From an uncultured Oleispira sp. (lineage in GTDB: Bacteria > Pseudomonadota > Gammaproteobacteria > Pseudomonadales > Oceanobacteraceae), in the NCBI GenBank assembly GCA_913019965.1, contig CAJVZR010000007.1, positions 1 to 64,000 on the forward strand: a DNA stretch of 64,000 bases. The letters run 5' to 3'. Positions 8,426-17,398 of this stretch are shown here, piece by piece. Both the position numbers and the translations under genes were made by a program. Position 1 is the first letter of the stretch. Every line of letters starts with the position of its first letter. The notes under the pieces are model-generated. The model saw nothing but the letters and a program-made list of their open reading frames with translations. It was not told the origin of the DNA and did no database searches.

Positions 8426-9502
8426 ATGACTTCACTTAATTTCACATCCCTAATTTTAATCTCTACCCTCTTTTCCACATTAGCGGCCTGCAGTACGTCT
8501 ACTAGCAATATGGAAATCTACCAACAAGACAATACAACTGCGATGGAAAAGCGCTTACCATCTAATGGTCTAAGCATTCAATATTTAGGCGTTGGCGGCC
8601 ATCTATTCCGCTTTGGCAGCCAAGCATTAATGACGGCACCATCAATTACAAACCCTCATTTTATGGCCCTAGGCCCATTCATGCCGATCAGCTCAGATAC
8701 CAAGCTGATTGATCGCCTATTACCTGAGGTAAGTGATGTAGAAACCATCCTAGTAGGACATGCCCATTACGACCATTTGATGGACGTTCCTTATATCATG
8801 CAAACTAAAGCACTTGCGGCTCACGTTTATGGCTCAAAAACCATGGTGCATACACTAGCACCCGCGATCAATAAGTCTCGGCGTCATGCCTTAAACAACT
8901 CAATGGCGGTATTAAATAAGCCTGGCCAGTGGCATTACAATAACAATAAAACCATTCGTTTCATGGCTTTAAAATCTTCTCACGCACCGCATTTCATGGG
9001 CATTAATATAATGACTGGGAGCTACGAAGAAGATCTAGACTCCCTTCCCTGGCATGCCTTTGGCTGGAAAGAAGGCCAGACACTCTCTTATCTTATTGAT
9101 TTCTTGGGCCCTCAAGAAGAAATCCTGCACCGCATTTACTATCAGGATGCTGCCAGCCAAGAACCTCTGGGCCTTATTCCGGATCTTGTCGCCAAAGACA
9201 AAAAGCGTGTTGATATAGCTATTATTACACCCGCATCCTTCAGCCAGGTCGACAACTATCCAGAATCAATCATGCAAGACACCCAAGCACGCCACTTCAT
9301 CCTGGGTCATTGGGAAGATTTTTTTGCTAATCAAGAACAAGAAGAGCAGAATTTTGTTCGTTCAATTAGCGCCGAAGACTTCTTTGCCCGCTTTAAGCAA
9401 GCACTGCCATCGGATAGCAACTGGACGATGCCGAAGCTATATAACACCCAGTATTTTGCCCCCCATGGTAAGATACTAACCCTAGAAAACAATCTTCAAT
9501 AA
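8426..9502 (+). CDS. Metallo-beta-lactamase-fold lipoprotein
   Basis: This is a 358-residue envelope protein with a lipoprotein signal ending in LAAC (Cys about residue 22). The MBL fold is marked by the zinc motif HAHYDH (about residues 112-117), an AVLNK/FMALKSSHAPH segment supplying a further His, and a late GHWEDFF. The layout resembles the UlaG/L-ascorbate lactonase-like and NAPE-PLD-like branch rather than true beta-lactamases. Substrate is unknown. It is followed 32 bases later by the DUF416 gene. Confidence 0.85.
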   Translation: MTSLNFTSLILISTLFSTLAACSTSTSNMEIYQQDNTTAMEKRLPSNGLSIQYLGVGGHLFRFGSQALMTAPSITNPHFMALGPFMPISSDTKLIDRLLPEVSDVETILVGHAHYDHLMDVPYIMQTKALAAHVYGSKTMVHTLAPAINKSRRHALNNSMAVLNKPGQWHYNNNKTIRFMALKSSHAPHFMGINIMTGSYEEDLDSLPWHAFGWKEGQTLSYLIDFLGPQEEILHRIYYQDAASQEPLGLIPDLVAKDKKRVDIAIITPASFSQVDNYPESIMQDTQARHFILGHWEDFFANQEQEEQNFVRSISAEDFFARFKQALPSDSNWTMPKLYNTQYFAPHGKILTLENNLQ

Positions 9503-9534
9503 ATTCGAGAAAAAGACTTCAAGGTATTATCAGC

Positions 9535-10071
9535 ATGGAATTTGAAACATTATCACAATGGCGACGATCAGCTTTCTGCGCCGCGATGGCTGAACGTAAT
9601 CGAAATCACATTGCCTTATTCTGCGAAATGCAGGAACAAGAAAGCACACCTTATACAAAATGTTTATCCAAAACCTGGGCATTTTTAGAGGGCGAATTAA
9701 AATCGATTGATAACTTAGAACGTTTCTTTAATGAATTCGATCAATGGCAGAATGAATTACTCGATAACCAAGACTCCTTTGGCGCAGAAGCCGCTCAACA
9801 AACTTGCCAAAGCCTTTATTCTGCCAGTTATGGCTTACTGGACGAAACCGCCAATGATTGCCAGTTGGTTCAGTTGAGCAATCAGCAATTGTTGGCAGAG
9901 TTTGCTGAAATGGGGAACGAAAGCGATGAGCTTAAAATTCGCCAACAGGAGTTTGAGCAACAGGTTTATGAACTTTTGATCCAAGGCAAGCCAAAACGAG
10001 AAACGATTATTGCGATCAAAAAACTAGCTGCAAGTGAGCCAGAATCTAGCCTAGGCATTAGCCTTGACTAG
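9535..10071 (+). CDS. DUF416 (YjaG-like) protein
   Basis: The 178-residue helical cytosolic protein matches the YjaG/DUF416 family in length and landmarks: LSQWRRSAFCAAMAERNRNH at the start, WAFLEGEL, then a long acidic helix pair (NESDELKIRQQEFEQQVYEL) and a C-terminal helix. The family has no agreed function. The stop overlaps the next start by eight bases. Confidence 0.85.
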   Translation: MEFETLSQWRRSAFCAAMAERNRNHIALFCEMQEQESTPYTKCLSKTWAFLEGELKSIDNLERFFNEFDQWQNELLDNQDSFGAEAAQQTCQSLYSASYGLLDETANDCQLVQLSNQQLLAEFAEMGNESDELKIRQQEFEQQVYELLIQGKPKRETIIAIKKLAASEPESSLGISLD

Positions 10072-10708
10072 CCTTAACTGCCTCTTATGTGAAAATAGTA
10101 GCAACTTTTATCATCAAGATAATAAACGCAGCTATTTTCGCTGCAATAATTGCGAATTGATTTTTGTCCCTAGAAACGAACAACTTTCTCCTAAAGAAGA
10201 AAAGTCTGTTTATGACTTGCACCAAAATATCCCTGATGACCCGGGTTATCGCAAATTCTTACAACGCTTCGTAACCCCACTAAACGAATCAATTCCGCGC
10301 CATTCTAAAGGCCTTGATTTTGGCTCCGGACCTGGACCAACACTCCACCTAATGCTCGCAGAGTTAGGGCACTCATGCCTTAATTATGATATTTATTATG
10401 CACACTTACCTGAACTACTGGTTAGTGGTCAATATGATTTCATTGCCAGCACAGAAGTTGTAGAGCACTTATCTTCCCCTGCCGTTATTTTTAAGCAATT
10501 ATTCGATTTACTCAAACCGGGTGGCTGCCTAGCCATTATGACCAAGCGCAGTCAAAACCTAGAGCGCTTTAAAACATGGCACTACATCCAAGACCCGACT
10601 CATATTTGTTTCTACAATGAATTCAATCTGCAATGGATCGCTAATAAGTACAATGCCAGAGTTACCTTCCCCCACTCAGATGTTGCCATTTTTCACACCA
10701 ACCACTAA
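10064..10708 (+). CDS. Zinc-ribbon class I SAM methyltransferase
   Basis: This 214-residue protein has an N-terminal zinc ribbon (CLLC and CNNC, residues about 6-29) followed by a Rossmann methyltransferase. GLDFGSGPGPTL is motif I, and AIMTKRSQN and the LLKPGG loop are motifs V-VI. The substrate is unknown. I use the TTG at 10064, which overlaps the DUF416 stop, because it is the only start that keeps the first CxxC of the ribbon. Confidence 0.8.
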   Translation: MTSLNCLLCENSSNFYHQDNKRSYFRCNNCELIFVPRNEQLSPKEEKSVYDLHQNIPDDPGYRKFLQRFVTPLNESIPRHSKGLDFGSGPGPTLHLMLAELGHSCLNYDIYYAHLPELLVSGQYDFIASTEVVEHLSSPAVIFKQLFDLLKPGGCLAIMTKRSQNLERFKTWHYIQDPTHICFYNEFNLQWIANKYNARVTFPHSDVAIFHTNH

Positions 10709-10787
10709 CACAGACTTTATTGACTTGAATCAACGAGATTTAAAGCCTGATACTTAAAATGTGCGGCTTTTATCTTGAGCCACTATC

Positions 10788-12128
10788 ATGTCCAATTCCT
10801 TTAAAGCTGAACTTCTTGCACCTGCTGGCACCTATAAAAATATGGAGTATGCTTTTGCTTATGGTGCGGATGCTGTTTATGCAGGTCAGCCAAGATACAG
10901 CTTACGCGTTCGAAATAATGACTTTCAGATAGAAAACTTAGATAAAGGTATTCAGCGGGCTCACCAGCTTGGCAAGAAATTTTACGTAGCTAGTAATATT
11001 GCCCCCCACAATAACAAAATTGATAGTTATATGCGGGATATTGAACCGGTAATAGGCATGAAACCAGATGCTTTGATCATGTCAGACCCTGGCCTCATCA
11101 TGCTGGTAAAAGATAAATGGCCCGAGATGCCAATTCATCTATCAGTACAATCCAACGTTGTTAACTATGCCGCGGTTAAATTTTGGCATCGCCAAGGTAT
11201 TGAACGGGTAATTTTAAGTCGCGAACTGTCTCTCAACGAAATTGAAGAGATTCGCATGCAATGCCCAGAAATGGAATTGGAAGTATTTGTGCACGGCGCA
11301 CTTTGCATTGCCTACTCTGGTCGTTGCTTATTATCCGGCTACATGAATCACCGTGATCCCAATCAGGGTAGTTGTACTAATGCCTGTCGCTGGAAATACC
11401 AAGCACATGATGCGAAAGAAACAGAAACGGGCAATATAATACCCTCATCTGCCATCGAGTTTGATCCTGCACAAAAACCAGCTTTAGGTGTTGGCAAACC
11501 CTCTGATGAGATCGTCTTATTGCAAGAGGGAAATCGCGAGAATGATTTGATGCCCATGTTTGAAGATGAGCATGGCACCTATATTATGAACTCTAAAGAC
11601 CTGCGAGCAATACAACATGTTCAGCGACTGCAAGAAATCGGAGTCCACTCATTAAAAATCGAAGGCCGTACTAAGTCCCACTATTATGCAGCTCGTACCA
11701 GCCAAGCCTACCGACAAGCGATAGATGACGCCGCTCAAGGTAAAACATTTAACATGGGCTTGATGGACACCTTGGAAAACATGTCTAACCGTGGCTATAC
11801 CGAAGGCTTCTATCGCCGCCACGTTCATGATGAGTACCAAAACTATACTCGTGGTGCATCGATAAGCACCCAGCAGCAATTTGTTGGCGAAATCACTCAT
11901 GCAGATGAAGATTGGCTGACAATTGATGTTAAAAACCGCTTTCAAGTTGGCGATGAACTAGAACTGATGACTCCAGAGGGTAATTTCACCTTTACCCTCG
12001 ACAGTATCCTCTCCAATAAGGGTGAGAAACGCGATGATGCACCAGGTTCAGGCTTCATCGTAAGAATCCCTTGTCCATCAGGTTGCACCAAGACGGAAAA
12101 ATCCTTACTTATTCGCAACTTAAAATAA
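10788..12128 (+). CDS. trhP: U32-family tRNA hydroxylation protein TrhP (YegQ)
   Basis: TrhP is needed for prephenate-dependent formation of 5-hydroxyuridine at tRNA position 34. The 446 residues match YegQ. It opens with AELLAPAGTYKNMEYAFAYG, the U32 signature. The Fe-S cysteines are in VHGALCIAYSGRCLLSG and QGSCTNACRWKY (four Cys between about residues 170 and 200), and a C-terminal beta-barrel domain follows from about residue 360. A second, much larger U32 protein lies at 49.1 kb. Confidence 0.92.
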   Translation: MSNSFKAELLAPAGTYKNMEYAFAYGADAVYAGQPRYSLRVRNNDFQIENLDKGIQRAHQLGKKFYVASNIAPHNNKIDSYMRDIEPVIGMKPDALIMSDPGLIMLVKDKWPEMPIHLSVQSNVVNYAAVKFWHRQGIERVILSRELSLNEIEEIRMQCPEMELEVFVHGALCIAYSGRCLLSGYMNHRDPNQGSCTNACRWKYQAHDAKETETGNIIPSSAIEFDPAQKPALGVGKPSDEIVLLQEGNRENDLMPMFEDEHGTYIMNSKDLRAIQHVQRLQEIGVHSLKIEGRTKSHYYAARTSQAYRQAIDDAAQGKTFNMGLMDTLENMSNRGYTEGFYRRHVHDEYQNYTRGASISTQQQFVGEITHADEDWLTIDVKNRFQVGDELELMTPEGNFTFTLDSILSNKGEKRDDAPGSGFIVRIPCPSGCTKTEKSLLIRNLK

Positions 12129-12213
12129 CGTTTTAGTGTTAATCAGCTTGGCAATCAAGGCTGTCCTCTTTATAGTAAACAAAAACTATACAGTCCGACT
12201 AGGAGCCACATTA

Positions 12214-13542
12214 ATGCCAAGCTCATTTACATTCAGCGGTCATTGGATTCGCTTGATGTTACTGATCACGAGCCTATTGATCAGCTACAAATCCATCGCC
12301 GAGCAAGAACCTAGGATCGTTGTTGAATTAGCAGCTCAACAAATGACCCAGCGCCTAATTACTGATAAAGACAAGATTGCGAGTCAAAATTATTACTTAG
12401 AACAAATCGTAGACGAGCTGTTATTGCCGGTTATTGACCATGTATACATGGCAAAAAAGGTACTGGCTAAAAACTGGAAAAAAACATCCAAAGAACAAAA
12501 AATTCAATTCATTACGGCTTTTAAGCATAAAGTCATACGTACTTACGCCGGAGCATTCAAAGCCTTTAACGGTGAAGAGATTAAATTTGAAGATGCCAAG
12601 TTTAGCAAGACAGGGAAAAAAGCCAGCGTAAAGAGCGCGATCCAACGCGTAGGCGCTCCCGCGATTAATGTTACTTATAAATTATATTACAAAAAGGAAA
12701 AGTGGCTGACCTACGACGTTGTAATCGAGGGTGTTAGCCTGGTTAAAAGCTTTCGAGACCAATTCAGACAAAGCATTGATCAAAATGGGCTAGCTAAAGC
12801 TATCTCTTTACTTGCCGCCGAATACAAAAGCGAAACCCCCACGCTAAAGATGGCAGGGCACGTGTGGGAACCGTACATCAGTAATCATTTACCAGCCAAT
12901 GGTTTGGCTGTTAATTTAGTTACTGCTGTATTTGCACGTGCCGGTTATCAAGTTGAAATGGAATTTATGCCTTGGCAACGAGTTGGAGAAGGATTATCAA
13001 ATGGCGAAATCGACCTTTCTGTCGGGTCTTGGTATAGCCCGACAAGAGCACAAGAAATTCATTTTACAGACCCCTACCTTACCAACGACCTAGTCATAAT
13101 AAAACGTAAGCAAGACAAGCTTAATTTCACAAATAATCAAGAATTCAAAGATTATGTTAGCCAGAAAAGCTATCGACTGGGAGTATTTAAAGACTATGGC
13201 TATGGCGAGAATTTTGATGAAATCGCTCCCCTAGTCTCCTTAAACTATTATAAATACTGTAAATCTATGCTGCGAGATGTAGCAACAAAATCGACTGATA
13301 TTGCCTTGATTGATTATTGGACCGCGAATAATAGCCTTAAGAAAAACAAAAACATTGCTGATCACCTTGAAGCCATGCCGATACCATTAATCTCACGTAG
13401 CCTTCACGCTACAATTAGCTTGAAACGTGATGATAGAGAAGCCATCGCAACTGCCTTTAATATGGCGTTAAAAGCGATGAAAAAAGACGGTAGTTACGAT
13501 AAAATACTCATCAATCATAACTACCCTCAATTAAACAAATAA
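12214..13542 (+). CDS. MlaC-like domain fused to a type-3 periplasmic solute-binding domain
   Basis: This is a 442-residue secreted protein with two domains rarely seen together. After a signal peptide (cleavage near SIA, residue 29) residues about 32-204 are MlaC/Ttg2D-like: YYLEQIVDELLLPVIDH, then TKEQ-type helices, VTYKLYYKKEKWLTYDVV and IEGVSLVKSFRDQF. This is the lipid-carrying fold of the Mla pathway. Residues about 210-435 are a SBP_bac_3 domain: VWEPYISNHLPANGLAVNL, MPWQRVGEGLSNGEIDLSVG, FTDPYL, IALIDYW. The start is ATG 12214 with AGGAG eight bases upstream; an upstream in-frame ATG at 12136 lacks a ribosome site and would bury the signal peptide. It is translationally linked to rluA (TAATG). 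Confidence 0.85.
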   Translation: MPSSFTFSGHWIRLMLLITSLLISYKSIAEQEPRIVVELAAQQMTQRLITDKDKIASQNYYLEQIVDELLLPVIDHVYMAKKVLAKNWKKTSKEQKIQFITAFKHKVIRTYAGAFKAFNGEEIKFEDAKFSKTGKKASVKSAIQRVGAPAINVTYKLYYKKEKWLTYDVVIEGVSLVKSFRDQFRQSIDQNGLAKAISLLAAEYKSETPTLKMAGHVWEPYISNHLPANGLAVNLVTAVFARAGYQVEMEFMPWQRVGEGLSNGEIDLSVGSWYSPTRAQEIHFTDPYLTNDLVIIKRKQDKLNFTNNQEFKDYVSQKSYRLGVFKDYGYGENFDEIAPLVSLNYYKYCKSMLRDVATKSTDIALIDYWTANNSLKKNKNIADHLEAMPIPLISRSLHATISLKRDDREAIATAFNMALKAMKKDGSYDKILINHNYPQLNK

Positions 13543-14168
13543 TGACCTCAGTATCCATACTTTTTCACGACGAAGATATCATCGTCGTGAATAAAGAGGC
13601 TGACCTACTCAGCGTCCCAGGTCGCGGTCCAGAAAAGTTAGACTCCGTCTATCACCGCTTAACACTTCAATTTGAAGAAGTGCATATTGTTCATCGCTTA
13701 GATATGGCAACATCCGGCATTATGGTTTTCACACGAAACAAACCAAGCCTGAAACATCTACAGCAACAATTCCAAAATAGACAAACAGAAAAATCCTATC
13801 AGGCGATCATTGCCGGCGAGCTACATCCGGCAACAGGGGCAATTAACCTTCCAATGCGCTGCGACTGGCCTAATCGCCCAAGGCAGATGGTATGCTATGA
13901 ATATGGCAAGAAGTCACTCACTCGCTGGCGCATCATTGAATATGTAGCAGGCAATACTCGAGTAGAACTGCTTCCGTTTACTGGGCGCTCACATCAACTG
14001 AGAATTCACTGTAACGCAATGAACCACCCAATATTGGGGGATCATTTATATGGCACAGCAGAATCTCAGAATGCGCGTCACCACCTGTGCTTACATGCCC
14101 AGTCACTGACCTTCACCCACCCAGTGACCGAAGAGCGACTTACCTTCACAAGCGAGCCACCTTTTTAG
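13542..14168 (+). CDS. rluA: RluA-type pseudouridine synthase
   Basis: The 208-residue protein converts uridine to pseudouridine in RNA. E. coli RluA (219 residues) modifies 23S U746 and tRNA U32. The catalytic Asp is in VHRLDMATSGIMVF (about residue 55). Downstream are EKSYQAIIAG and the family motif GRSHQLRIHCNAMNHPILGD. There is no S4 domain, which, with the length, favours RluA over RluC/RluD. The start overlaps the preceding stop by one base, and the 3' end overlaps DUF1461 on the other strand by 23 bases. Confidence 0.88.
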   Translation: MTSVSILFHDEDIIVVNKEADLLSVPGRGPEKLDSVYHRLTLQFEEVHIVHRLDMATSGIMVFTRNKPSLKHLQQQFQNRQTEKSYQAIIAGELHPATGAINLPMRCDWPNRPRQMVCYEYGKKSLTRWRIIEYVAGNTRVELLPFTGRSHQLRIHCNAMNHPILGDHLYGTAESQNARHHLCLHAQSLTFTHPVTEERLTFTSEPPF

Positions 14169-14874
14169 CAGCCCAACTTGCTACGATCATGAGACTTAGC
14201 GCTACTACCATTATCTGTATTGCGATGCCCGCAAACAAATCAGGTGCCTTCATAAGCGTACTCATCAGTGAATCTTGATAATAAAAAAACCACTGATGGT
14301 CCGCTGGAAAGATCAAAATATGCAGCTGATAAAATATCGCTTTTGCTCCCCAAACCACAAACACAACGAACGTCATTAAACTTAACAAGGCTAATATTAC
14401 CCCTAAGCCCAATGCACTATGGCGAACATATCCTTGTTTACTTTTTATTAAGGTCCATTGCCTAATCACTAAAAACAGCCAAAGTAGACCAACAAAGATA
14501 GCCAATTTATGGATACTATTAATCAAGTTAGCCACGTCCTGCAAATGAACAACTTCAGCTCGGTGTAGTAATGGAATATTATCACCCGCCACCTGATATT
14601 TAATAGCGGCTAACCCTTCTCCATTATTATGAACACTGTCGACTATGCTTTGAAAAGCTGCTTTATGATCTTCAATTGAGGTGGTCTCAAAGCCCTGTCG
14701 GAACCGATTCTGAGGAGCAAACTTGGCGATATGCTGGTCAGTATCATAAGCATGATACAGCCAAGCATAACCATACCCCAACTGAGCATTAATCATCCAA
14801 GCCGCATAAACAGCTAATATAAATCCCAATACTGCGATTAGAAAGACTCTTACATTTGCCAGTAGCAACTTCAT
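14146..14874 (-). CDS. DUF1461 (TIGR01906-like) integral membrane protein
   Basis: This 242-residue inner-membrane protein has helices near residues 10-30, 125-140, 155-180 and 210-235, and an extracytoplasmic loop between the first two. The stretch HILIFPADHQWFFYYQDSLM is the conserved signature of the DUF1461 family. Function is unknown. It is the last gene of a minus-strand run and overlaps the upstream hydrolase by four bases (ATGA). Confidence 0.82.
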   Translation of the reverse strand: MKLLLANVRVFLIAVLGFILAVYAAWMINAQLGYGYAWLYHAYDTDQHIAKFAPQNRFRQGFETTSIEDHKAAFQSIVDSVHNNGEGLAAIKYQVAGDNIPLLHRAEVVHLQDVANLINSIHKLAIFVGLLWLFLVIRQWTLIKSKQGYVRHSALGLGVILALLSLMTFVVFVVWGAKAIFYQLHILIFPADHQWFFYYQDSLMSTLMKAPDLFAGIAIQIMVVALSLMIVASWAAKKVARL

Positions 14875-15752
14875 GAGTCACCCATATTGTTAACGCTTTG
14901 CCCTGAATGAAAACCAGTAATTGCTTCGTTTATTAACTCAACACTTTCAATCTCGGCATGAAAATGATGATGCCCAGGTAATACGACTAATTGATGCTCG
15001 CTGATAACAGAAAGTCTTTCTTGTAACCAGAATTTAGGAACAATGCCCTGCTCGGCAATAATAACTAATACCTTAGCCGAAATCGCTGACAGAAAGGCAA
15101 GCACTTGTGGTTCCGTTAAACGCACCTTTGACGTATGACGCAGACGGGTATCCGTTCGCCAACTGTAGCCTGAACCATTAGCGATCAAGTTACGTTCAAC
15201 GATCGGCAATAAAGCAGAATCCGACATGCTGGGTGAGGATTTTTTTCGCGCACTTAATGCAACTTGGGTATCCGGATAGATACGTAAACCTGAAGATATT
15301 TTTTGTGAATCTATTATTGCTTTTGCTAGCTGCCCTGGTGTTTGTTCCGCAGAGGAGGTCATTGGCCCTAAAGAGTCCAATAGTATTAAAGATGAAACAC
15401 GGTCTGGAAACGTCCCTGAAAACAAGCTAGCGACAACGCCTCCCATTGAATGACCCACAATATTAACCTGATCTAACTTGAGCTTATTCAACAATTCCAA
15501 CAAGGTTTCAATATTCTGCCATATATAATAATGAGCACCATCCGCTAAAGGATCAGATAACCCATGCCCGGGCAAATCAACTAATATCACACGATATTGC
15601 CCACTCATTTTTTTCGCCAGAGGGTAAAAGCTGGCCATATTATCCAACCAGCCATGCAAGCAGATCAGCACTGGATTGGCTTCTTGCCCCCAGTACTGAA
15701 CTGCTAATTTACCCGTTGATAGGTGGATAAATTCTTCTTTACCTTGCTTCAT
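14871..15752 (-). CDS. Alpha/beta-hydrolase
   Basis: This is a 293-residue soluble serine hydrolase. The oxyanion region is LICLHGWLDNMASF, the nucleophile elbow is VGHSMGGVVAS (Ser near residue 103), and the late His is in VVLPGHHHFHAE. The organisation resembles MEST/epoxide-hydrolase-like family members. Substrate is unknown. It overlaps its neighbours on both sides by four bases, so all three genes are translated together. Confidence 0.87.
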   Translation of the reverse strand: MKQGKEEFIHLSTGKLAVQYWGQEANPVLICLHGWLDNMASFYPLAKKMSGQYRVILVDLPGHGLSDPLADGAHYYIWQNIETLLELLNKLKLDQVNIVGHSMGGVVASLFSGTFPDRVSSLILLDSLGPMTSSAEQTPGQLAKAIIDSQKISSGLRIYPDTQVALSARKKSSPSMSDSALLPIVERNLIANGSGYSWRTDTRLRHTSKVRLTEPQVLAFLSAISAKVLVIIAEQGIVPKFWLQERLSVISEHQLVVLPGHHHFHAEIESVELINEAITGFHSGQSVNNMGDS

Positions 15753-16540
15753 ATTTTTGACCAGCGCTGTATATATTGTTTAATTAAAGACGTTGTAAGC
15801 TGGGGTTTCTCAAGGGGGAACATATGACCACCTTCCACCCACTGCACATCCATGCCTAATTGGCGTTTCATTTTAAAACCATGCTGCTTTTTAAATACAT
15901 CACTATATTTGCCTGCAATAACAGCCGCTGGCATTTGTAGGCGACGGGTATTATGAAGGTTGTCTGGAATGGTTCGGTAAATATTTATTTCAGTCTCTGC
16001 ATTAAAACGTAATCGCCTTTTCCCGCAGGCCGCTTCTATCGTACCTTGCTCTACATAGTCCTTTAAACAACGCTCATCAAAACCTCGAAAAAGTTTCTTA
16101 CCTTTGAAGTATTGCGAAGTCTCTTCTAACGACCCCCACTCTTCCTGCCTACCAAGAGTTCTACCTGCGGGAGTGACACGATCAATTAAGCCCAAACGCT
16201 TCACCAGCGTTAAACCGTGGGCTTCAAAAGTTGTCAAAAAAGGAGAGTCGAGCATGATTAAGCCTTTTACTAACTCAGGTCTCTGAGCTGCCACCATCAT
16301 ACTGAGAACGCCACCTAGAGAGTGACCTACAAGATACACAGGGCGAGTATAGAGAGACAAAAGCTCATCTATTAATTCTTGTGCTAAATCTTGCCAGTTA
16401 TTTTTAACAGGATAATCACGATGATGACCAAGGCGTTCAATGTAACCAATATCAAAATCATTCGATAAATAGGAAAATAGTGTTTGATAGCTGCCAGCGG
16501 GGAACCCATTGGCATGAGAAAAATGCAAAATGTCTTTCAT
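15749..16540 (-). CDS. Alpha/beta-hydrolase
   Basis: This is a 263-residue soluble serine hydrolase that starts with FSHANGFPAGSYQTLF, the small-substrate oxyanion loop. The nucleophile elbow is LVGHSLGGVLSMM (Ser near residue 73), the acid is probably in AGKYSDVF and the catalytic His is in VEGGHMFPLE. It is a paralogue in fold, not in sequence, of the next gene, with which it overlaps by four bases. Substrate is unknown. Confidence 0.87.
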   Translation of the reverse strand: MKDILHFSHANGFPAGSYQTLFSYLSNDFDIGYIERLGHHRDYPVKNNWQDLAQELIDELLSLYTRPVYLVGHSLGGVLSMMVAAQRPELVKGLIMLDSPFLTTFEAHGLTLVKRLGLIDRVTPAGRTLGRQEEWGSLEETSQYFKGKKLFRGFDERCLKDYVEQGTIEAACGKRRLRFNAETEINIYRTIPDNLHNTRRLQMPAAVIAGKYSDVFKKQHGFKMKRQLGMDVQWVEGGHMFPLEKPQLTTSLIKQYIQRWSKI

Positions 16541-16635
16541 GTATTATCGATAATTAGCTAAATAGTCAAAAGATATAAGCTACCATCTACAATCAAGAAT
16601 ACAAGGTGAAAGGCCGCCTGAGACAGCCTACCTAG

Positions 16636-17100
16636 CTACCCTTCCTCTAAGGCAGGATACCAAACATCTGTATTCTGCAGACAGCCCGCCGAGAATACAT
16701 CCCCTTCTAGCTGCCAAATCTCGGTCGGTGACCAAGGCTGATCAAATATAGCCCCTTCGATCAATAAAGAAGCCAAGCGCCCGACTAAGGGAAGATGCGT
16801 CACAAGCACGATATCTTGCTGCTCATTCACTAATTCATCGACAACTTTTTGCGGTGTCATATCTGGGGTTAAGCAATGATGATCAATTATTTGAACACCT
16901 AAAGCCTTAGCGATAGGGGCTGCTGTTTGCTGGGTTCGCAAATAAGGACTAGCCCATACACTCACAGGCCCTTTCACATGCTTAGAAAGCCAGTTAGCAG
17001 CACGAATTGCGCGCTGCTCACCCCTTTCAGTTAAAGGGCGATTCATATCATCAGGCGAGCCTGAAACGGCTTCGCCATGTCGTATTAGGTAGAGTTTCAC
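16636..17100 (-). CDS. sixA: Phosphohistidine phosphatase SixA
   Basis: The 154-residue histidine-phosphatase-superfamily protein opens with the catalytic RHGE (LYLIRHGEAVSG, residues 3-14). It has SPYLRTQQTA and the second catalytic His in VLVTHLPLVGRLAS. SixA removes phosphate from histidine phosphotransfer proteins, including the nitrogen-related PTS in E. coli. Its start overlaps the DUF4389 stop by one base, in the order gpsA, DUF4389, sixA. Confidence 0.92.
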   Translation of the reverse strand: MKLYLIRHGEAVSGSPDDMNRPLTERGEQRAIRAANWLSKHVKGPVSVWASPYLRTQQTAAPIAKALGVQIIDHHCLTPDMTPQKVVDELVNEQQDIVLVTHLPLVGRLASLLIEGAIFDQPWSPTEIWQLEGDVFSAGCLQNTDVWYPALEEG

Positions 17101-17396
17101 TACTGCTCCGTTGGCATATCACTTTTAGGGGTTGGCCAATCGGTAAAAGGGAAAGGTTTAGACTCGCTATTATTCGTAATATATCGAACAATTTGCGAAA
17201 TATAGTTAGCTAGGCCAGCACTAAATTGATCCAAAGCGGGATTCACCTGCCCTGTCACTAATGTAAAGCCCCATTGCACAATAACCATAAACAAAACCAC
17301 AACATCAAGGATGCGATATATGATGGAGAACATAATGATAAATAAAGTTCTAACCCAAAACGCATCTGACTCAATACTCTGCTTCATATCACTCAT
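17100..17396 (-). CDS. DUF4389 membrane protein
   Basis: This is a 98-residue protein with one or two hydrophobic helices (residues about 15-50, WVRTLFIIMFSIIYRILD onward) and a Pro-rich C-terminal tail (PFPFTDWPTPK). It matches the DUF4389 family, which is often found next to gpsA and sixA in gammaproteobacteria. Function is unknown. It starts two bases after the gpsA stop. Confidence 0.85.
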   Translation of the reverse strand: MSDMKQSIESDAFWVRTLFIIMFSIIYRILDVVVLFMVIVQWGFTLVTGQVNPALDQFSAGLANYISQIVRYITNNSESKPFPFTDWPTPKSDMPTEQ

Positions 17397-17398
17397 TT

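Noticed and set aside
12136-12213. In-frame upstream start for the MlaC fusion
   Set aside because: No ribosome site, and it would place 26 residues before a good signal peptide; ATG 12214 has AGGAG at the right spacing.
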